Both the position numbers and the translations under genes were made by a program. The notes beneath the pieces are model-generated. The model was not told the DNA's origin and did no database searches. It was given only the letters and a program-made list of their open reading frames with translations. From positions 1 to 9,488 of the forward strand of contig CALGOO010000155.1 of NCBI GenBank assembly GCA_937960715.1: a stretch of DNA of 9,488 bases, in the 5' to 3' direction. The stretch's first letter is position 1; the number at the start of each line of letters is the position of its first letter. The stretch is from an uncultured Candidatus Competibacteraceae bacterium (lineage in GTDB: Bacteria; Pseudomonadota; Gammaproteobacteria; Competibacterales; Competibacteraceae). This document shows, one piece after another, positions 6,704-9,488 of this stretch.

Positions 6704-7201
6704 TTACTCCACGCTATCGAGAATCTGATCGACTTTCTCGGGGGTCAGATTCTCGTAATAGACATGATCAACCTGCATCATTGGCGCTCCACAGCAGGCG
6801 GCCAAGCATTCTTCTTCTCGTTTCAGATAAAACTTGCCGTCCAGCGTGCTCTCGCCCAGCTTGACGCCCAGTTTTTTCTCGATATAGGCCAATACGGTAT
6901 CGCCGCCGCGCAACATGCAGGAGATGTTGGTGCATACCGCGATGCTGTGGCGACCGACCGGTTTGAGCTCGAACATCGAATAGAAACTGGCCACCTCGTA
7001 AACGGCGATGGGCGGCATGTCCAGGTAGTCGGCCACCGCATCCATCAATTCCGTGGTGAGATAGCCGCCGTTCTCGTGCTGGACCTCGCGCAGGGCCGCC
7101 AACACGGCGGACTGTTTCCGGTCGACGGGATAGCGGGTCAGCCAATGATCGATCTCCGCGCGGGCGTGGGCGGACAGCAGATCGCTCTTGCGTGGACTCA
7201 T
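6704..7201 (-). CDS. nuoE: NADH-quinone oxidoreductase subunit E (cluster N1a)
   Basis: NuoE (24 kDa subunit) is a thioredoxin-fold 2Fe-2S protein that packs against NuoF and holds cluster N1a, an off-path electron reservoir near FMN. The protein has 165 residues, as expected. An N-terminal helical bundle (about 8-80) includes LREVQHENGGYL and the conserved VYEVASFYSMF (67-77). The cluster ligands are Cys90 and Cys95 (CTNISC) and Cys132 and Cys136 (ECLAAC), with the usual four- and three-residue spacings. An adjacent Cys137 is also common in the family. The ATG at 7201 shares its A with the last base of the nuoD TAA stop (TAATG), and GGAGAGG lies 10 nt upstream within nuoD. The stop is 7 nt before nuoF. 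Confidence 0.98.
   Translation of the reverse strand: MSPRKSDLLSAHARAEIDHWLTRYPVDRKQSAVLAALREVQHENGGYLTTELMDAVADYLDMPPIAVYEVASFYSMFELKPVGRHSIAVCTNISCMLRGGDTVLAYIEKKLGVKLGESTLDGKFYLKREEECLAACCGAPMMQVDHVYYENLTPEKVDQILDSVE
6707..6710 (-). promoter_or_regulatory. Ribosome binding site of nuoF inside nuoE
   Basis: GGAG on the minus strand lies 10 nt before the nuoF ATG. It is made by the last two sense codons of nuoE (GTG GAG), directly before the TAA stop. Termination of nuoE and initiation of nuoF therefore take place on the same few bases, fitting the tight partnership of the two proteins. Confidence 0.7.
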
Positions 7202-8460
7202 TAGCGGTCGACCTCTCCAAAAACGATATCCTGGGTGCCGATGACGGCCACCACGTCGGCCAGCATATGGCCGCGAGTCATCTCGTCCATGGACGATAGA
7301 TGCGCGAAACCGGCCGCCCGGACCTTGACTCGATAGGGTTTGTTGGCGCCGTCCGAAATCAGATAAATTCCGTACTCGCCCTTGGGGTGCTCGGTAGCCA
7401 CGTAAACCTCACCCTCGGGTACGCAATAACCTTCCGTAAACAACTTGAAGTGATGGATCAGGGCCTCCATGTCTTCCTTCATCTTCTCCCGTCGCGGCGG
7501 CGCGACCTTGTGATCATCGATGATGACCGGACCGGGATTTTCCTTCAGCCATTTCACGCATTGCCGGATGATGCGATTGGACTGGCGCAGTTCCTCGACC
7601 CGGACCAGATAACGGTCGTAACAGTCGCCGCTGACCCCCACGGGAATGTCGAAATCCAGTTGATCGTAGACTTCGTAAGGCTGTTTCTTGCGTAGATCCC
7701 AGGCGATGCCGGAACCACGCAGCATTGGCCCGGAAAAGCCCAGTTGCAGGGCGCGCTCAGGCGACACCACGCCGATGCCGACCAGCCGCTGTTTCCAGAT
7801 GCGGTTGTCGGTCAACAGGGTTTCGTATTCATCCACCCGCTGGGGGAAGCGGTCGGTGAACGCCTCGATAAAATCGAGCAGCGATCCCTGCCGGGTGGTG
7901 TTGCGATCATCCACATCCTTCTTGCTGTGACAACGGGATGTTTCGTATTCATACTTCGGCATCGAGTTCGGCAGGTCGCGATAGACCCCGCCCACCCGAA
8001 AATAGGAGGGATGCAACCGCGCCCCGGAGACCGCCTCGTAACAGTCCATCAGATCCTCGCGCTCACGAAAGGCGTAGAGGAACATGGTCATGGCCCCGAC
8101 ATCCAGACCGTGCGCGCCGATCCACAACAGATGATTCAGGATGCGGGTGATTTCCGCGTACATGACCCGGATGTACTGGGCGCGCGCCGGCGGCTGGATA
8201 CCCAGCAATTTTTCGATGGCCAGCACATAGCCGTGCTCGTTGCTCATCGCCGACATGTAGTCGAGCCGGTCCATGTAGCCGATGCTTTGGTTGAACGGCT
8301 TGCTTTCGGCCAGCTTTTCGGTGCCGCGGTGCAGCAGGCCAATATGCGGATCGGCGCGTTGCACCACCTCGCCGTCCAGTTCCAGCACCAGGCGCAGCAC
8401 GCCATGCGCGGCGGGATGTTGCGGCCCGAAGTTCAGGGTGTAATTGCGAATCTCAGGCAT
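7201..8460 (-). CDS. nuoD: NADH-quinone oxidoreductase subunit D
   Basis: NuoD (49 kDa subunit) is related to the large subunit of NiFe hydrogenases and, with NuoB, forms the quinone-reduction site near the membrane. The protein has 419 residues, normal for a stand-alone NuoD. The N-terminal motif NFGPQHPAAHGVLRL (10-24) holds His15 and His19 of the quinone-site loop. IGLLHRGTEKL (40-50) is the signature of this family, and GYMDRLDYMSAM (61-72) carries Tyr68, the residue expected to contact the quinone head group. Later conserved elements are FRVGGVYRDLP (154-164), GSLLDFIEAFTDRFP (192-206), TDNRIWKQR (217-225) and the C-terminal DIVFGEVDR. The hydrogenase metal cysteines are absent, as usual in complex I. 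The ATG at 8460 is 15 nt after nuoC, with only a weak GAG site; the stop overlaps the nuoE start by one base. Confidence 0.98.
   Translation of the reverse strand: MPEIRNYTLNFGPQHPAAHGVLRLVLELDGEVVQRADPHIGLLHRGTEKLAESKPFNQSIGYMDRLDYMSAMSNEHGYVLAIEKLLGIQPPARAQYIRVMYAEITRILNHLLWIGAHGLDVGAMTMFLYAFREREDLMDCYEAVSGARLHPSYFRVGGVYRDLPNSMPKYEYETSRCHSKKDVDDRNTTRQGSLLDFIEAFTDRFPQRVDEYETLLTDNRIWKQRLVGIGVVSPERALQLGFSGPMLRGSGIAWDLRKKQPYEVYDQLDFDIPVGVSGDCYDRYLVRVEELRQSNRIIRQCVKWLKENPGPVIIDDHKVAPPRREKMKEDMEALIHHFKLFTEGYCVPEGEVYVATEHPKGEYGIYLISDGANKPYRVKVRAAGFAHLSSMDEMTRGHMLADVVAVIGTQDIVFGEVDR
7212..7218 (-). promoter_or_regulatory. Ribosome binding site of nuoE inside nuoD, with TAATG overlap
   Basis: GGAGAGG on the minus strand lies 10 nt before the nuoE ATG and within the last codons of nuoD. 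Together with the one-base overlap of the nuoD stop and nuoE start at 7201, this is a classic arrangement for termination-reinitiation coupling. It is the longest Shine-Dalgarno match I see in the window. Confidence 0.75.
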
Positions 8461-8475
8461 CGGCGGTTTTCTCGG

Positions 8476-9183
8476 TTAGCGAGACTCGGGCAGGTAACGG
8501 TTGTCCTTGCGAATGACGCGGGGCACCAGCACGCGCGGCTCGATGCTGACCGGCTCGTACACCACGCGGCCACGTTCGGGGTCGTAGCGCATCTCGACGT
8601 TGCCGATCAGCGGGAAATCCTTGCGGAACGGATGGCCGATGAACCCATAGTCGGTCAGAATGCGGCGTAAATCAGGATGGCCCTCGAACACGAGGCCGAA
8701 CAGGTCGAACGCCTCGCGCTCGAACCAATTGGCCGAGGACCACAAACCCACGACCGAGGGCACCACCGGCAGTTCATCATCCGGCGCGAAGACGCGCGCC
8801 CGCAGCCGCTGGTTGCGAGATACCGACAGAAGCTGGTAAACAGCGGCGAAACGGCCCTTGCCGGTAACGGTTCGCCCAGCCGCGTACCCTACCGCTGACG
8901 GACCGCGACCGGTGGCTCGCTCCACCGCGCCGCGACTGAATCCCTGGTCGGTGGATTCGCTGGTGGCCCACTCCACTTCGCCGTAGGCCGAATAATCCAC
9001 CCCGCAAACATCCATGACCTGCTCAAAGGCAAAATCGGGCTCATCGCGCAGGGCGGTAAACACCTCAATGGCCCGCGTCGGTGAAACTTCGACGGTTACC
9101 TCCCCACGGTCAAGCTTACACTCCAGCAAGGCATCGCCGAACCGGGCCTGGAGTTGTTCCACAAGGGTCTGCATGTCAGCCAT
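8476..9183 (-). CDS. nuoC: NADH-quinone oxidoreductase subunit C
   Basis: NuoC (30 kDa subunit) is a cofactor-free structural subunit of the connecting module that supports NuoD and NuoB. The protein has 235 residues. The N-terminal half (about 30-66) ends in the conserved FEQVMDVCGVDY. A loop of roughly 40 residues (about 69-111), glycine- and charge-rich and poorly conserved, separates it from FAAVYQLLSVSRNQRLRARV. The 30 kDa-subunit signature is at 155-176 and starts EREAFDLFGLVFEGHPDL; it is followed by TDYGFIGHPFRKDFPL (177-192). The C-terminal part contains VEMRYDPE and EPRVLVPRVIR. It is a separate gene, not fused to nuoD as in E. coli. The ATG at 9183 lies 12 nt after nuoB with a weak GAGA site overlapping the nuoB stop; an in-frame ATG at 9174 would remove only three residues. 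Confidence 0.97.
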   Translation of the reverse strand: MADMQTLVEQLQARFGDALLECKLDRGEVTVEVSPTRAIEVFTALRDEPDFAFEQVMDVCGVDYSAYGEVEWATSESTDQGFSRGAVERATGRGPSAVGYAAGRTVTGKGRFAAVYQLLSVSRNQRLRARVFAPDDELPVVPSVVGLWSSANWFEREAFDLFGLVFEGHPDLRRILTDYGFIGHPFRKDFPLIGNVEMRYDPERGRVVYEPVSIEPRVLVPRVIRKDNRYLPESR

Positions 9184-9195
9184 GGAGCAGGTCTC

Positions 9196-9488
9196 TCAGC
9201 GGGCTATGGTGTTGGTGCGCTTGATCTTGTTCTGCAACTGGATGATGCCATACAGCAGCGCTTCCGCCGTCGGCGGACAGCCCGGTATGTAAATATCCAC
9301 CGGCACGATCCGGTCACAACCGCGCACCACCGCATAGGAATAGTGGTAATAGCCGCCGCCGTTGGCGCAGGACCCCATGGAAATCACCCAGCGCGGTTCG
9401 GGCATCTGATCGTAGACCTTGCGCAGGGCTGGCCCCATCTTGTTACACAGGGTGCCGGCGACGATCATCACGTCGGACTGGCGGGGGC
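9196..9488 (-). CDS. nuoB: NADH-quinone oxidoreductase subunit B, C-terminal part (cut by window edge)
   Basis: NuoB (PSST subunit, 20 kDa) carries cluster N2, the last Fe-S centre, which reduces quinone at the NuoB/NuoD interface. Only the last 96 residues are in the window, starting PRQSDVMIVAGTLCNKM; the family is usually about 160-180 residues, so some 60-80 are missing beyond the right edge. Two of the four N2 ligands are visible: the cysteine of ISMGSCANGGGYYHYSY and that of YIPGCPPTAEAL. The other two, an adjacent Cys-Cys pair, belong to the missing N-terminal part. The conserved arginine and tyrosines around the quinone site are kept. The protein ends KRTNTIAR with a TGA stop at 9196-9198, 12 nt before nuoC. 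The GTG at 9471 is an internal valine, not a start. Confidence 0.97.
   Translation of the reverse strand, partial: PRQSDVMIVAGTLCNKMGPALRKVYDQMPEPRWVISMGSCANGGGYYHYSYAVVRGCDRIVPVDIYIPGCPPTAEALLYGIIQLQNKIKRTNTIAR

Noticed and set aside
5953..6864. A 303-codon plus-strand open frame opposite nuoF and nuoE
   Set aside because: Shadow frame; it contains no motif I recognise, and it spans the nuoE-nuoF junction, which is explained by the minus-strand genes.
7744..8670. A 308-codon plus-strand open frame opposite nuoD and nuoC
   Set aside because: Shadow frame with antisense-type composition; nuoD and nuoC account for the whole region.

Overview
The window is an uninterrupted stretch of a respiratory NADH:quinone oxidoreductase (complex I, NDH-1) operon. 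All genes lie on the minus strand, so transcription runs from high to low coordinates. In transcription order it holds the 3' part of nuoB, then complete nuoC, nuoD, nuoE, nuoF, nuoG, nuoH, nuoI, nuoJ and nuoK, then the 5' third or less of nuoL. This is the standard bacterial nuoA-N order. nuoA and most of the N2-cluster end of nuoB lie beyond the right edge, and the rest of nuoL with nuoM and nuoN should lie beyond the left edge.

Organism: the DNA is GC-rich by eye and the proteins look pseudomonadotal. Features I rely on are separate nuoC and nuoD (fused in E. coli and many other Gammaproteobacteria), a NuoC with an extra loop between its two conserved halves, and a NuoG without the N7 cluster ligands. 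The best guess is a beta- or non-enteric gammaproteobacterium, possibly of the purple-sulfur or Competibacter kind. That placement is inference from remembered family patterns and has low confidence below phylum level.

Layout and division of labour: NuoE, NuoF and NuoG (3004-7201) form the NADH-oxidising module with FMN and most of the Fe-S clusters. NuoB, NuoC, NuoD and NuoI (9196-9488, 8476-9183, 7201-8460, 1449-1946) form the connecting module that carries electrons to quinone. NuoH (1963-2985) is the membrane anchor next to the quinone site. NuoJ, NuoK and NuoL (807-1409, 439-744, 1-434) belong to the proton-pumping arm. All visible Fe-S, FMN and proton-path residues that I checked are present, so the complex looks functional.

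Spacing is tight. Genes are separated by 4 to 62 nt, and nuoD and nuoE share one base (TAATG). Several ribosome binding sites lie inside the end of the preceding gene, which suggests translational coupling. The two downstream gaps at nuoI/nuoJ and nuoJ/nuoK each hold a small GC hairpin. I see no promoter, terminator, RNA gene, mobile element, CRISPR array or accessory gene, and no stretch over 300 bases lacks a gene. I found no evidence of a previously undescribed system. The long plus-strand open frames are best explained as antisense shadows of GC-rich membrane-protein genes.
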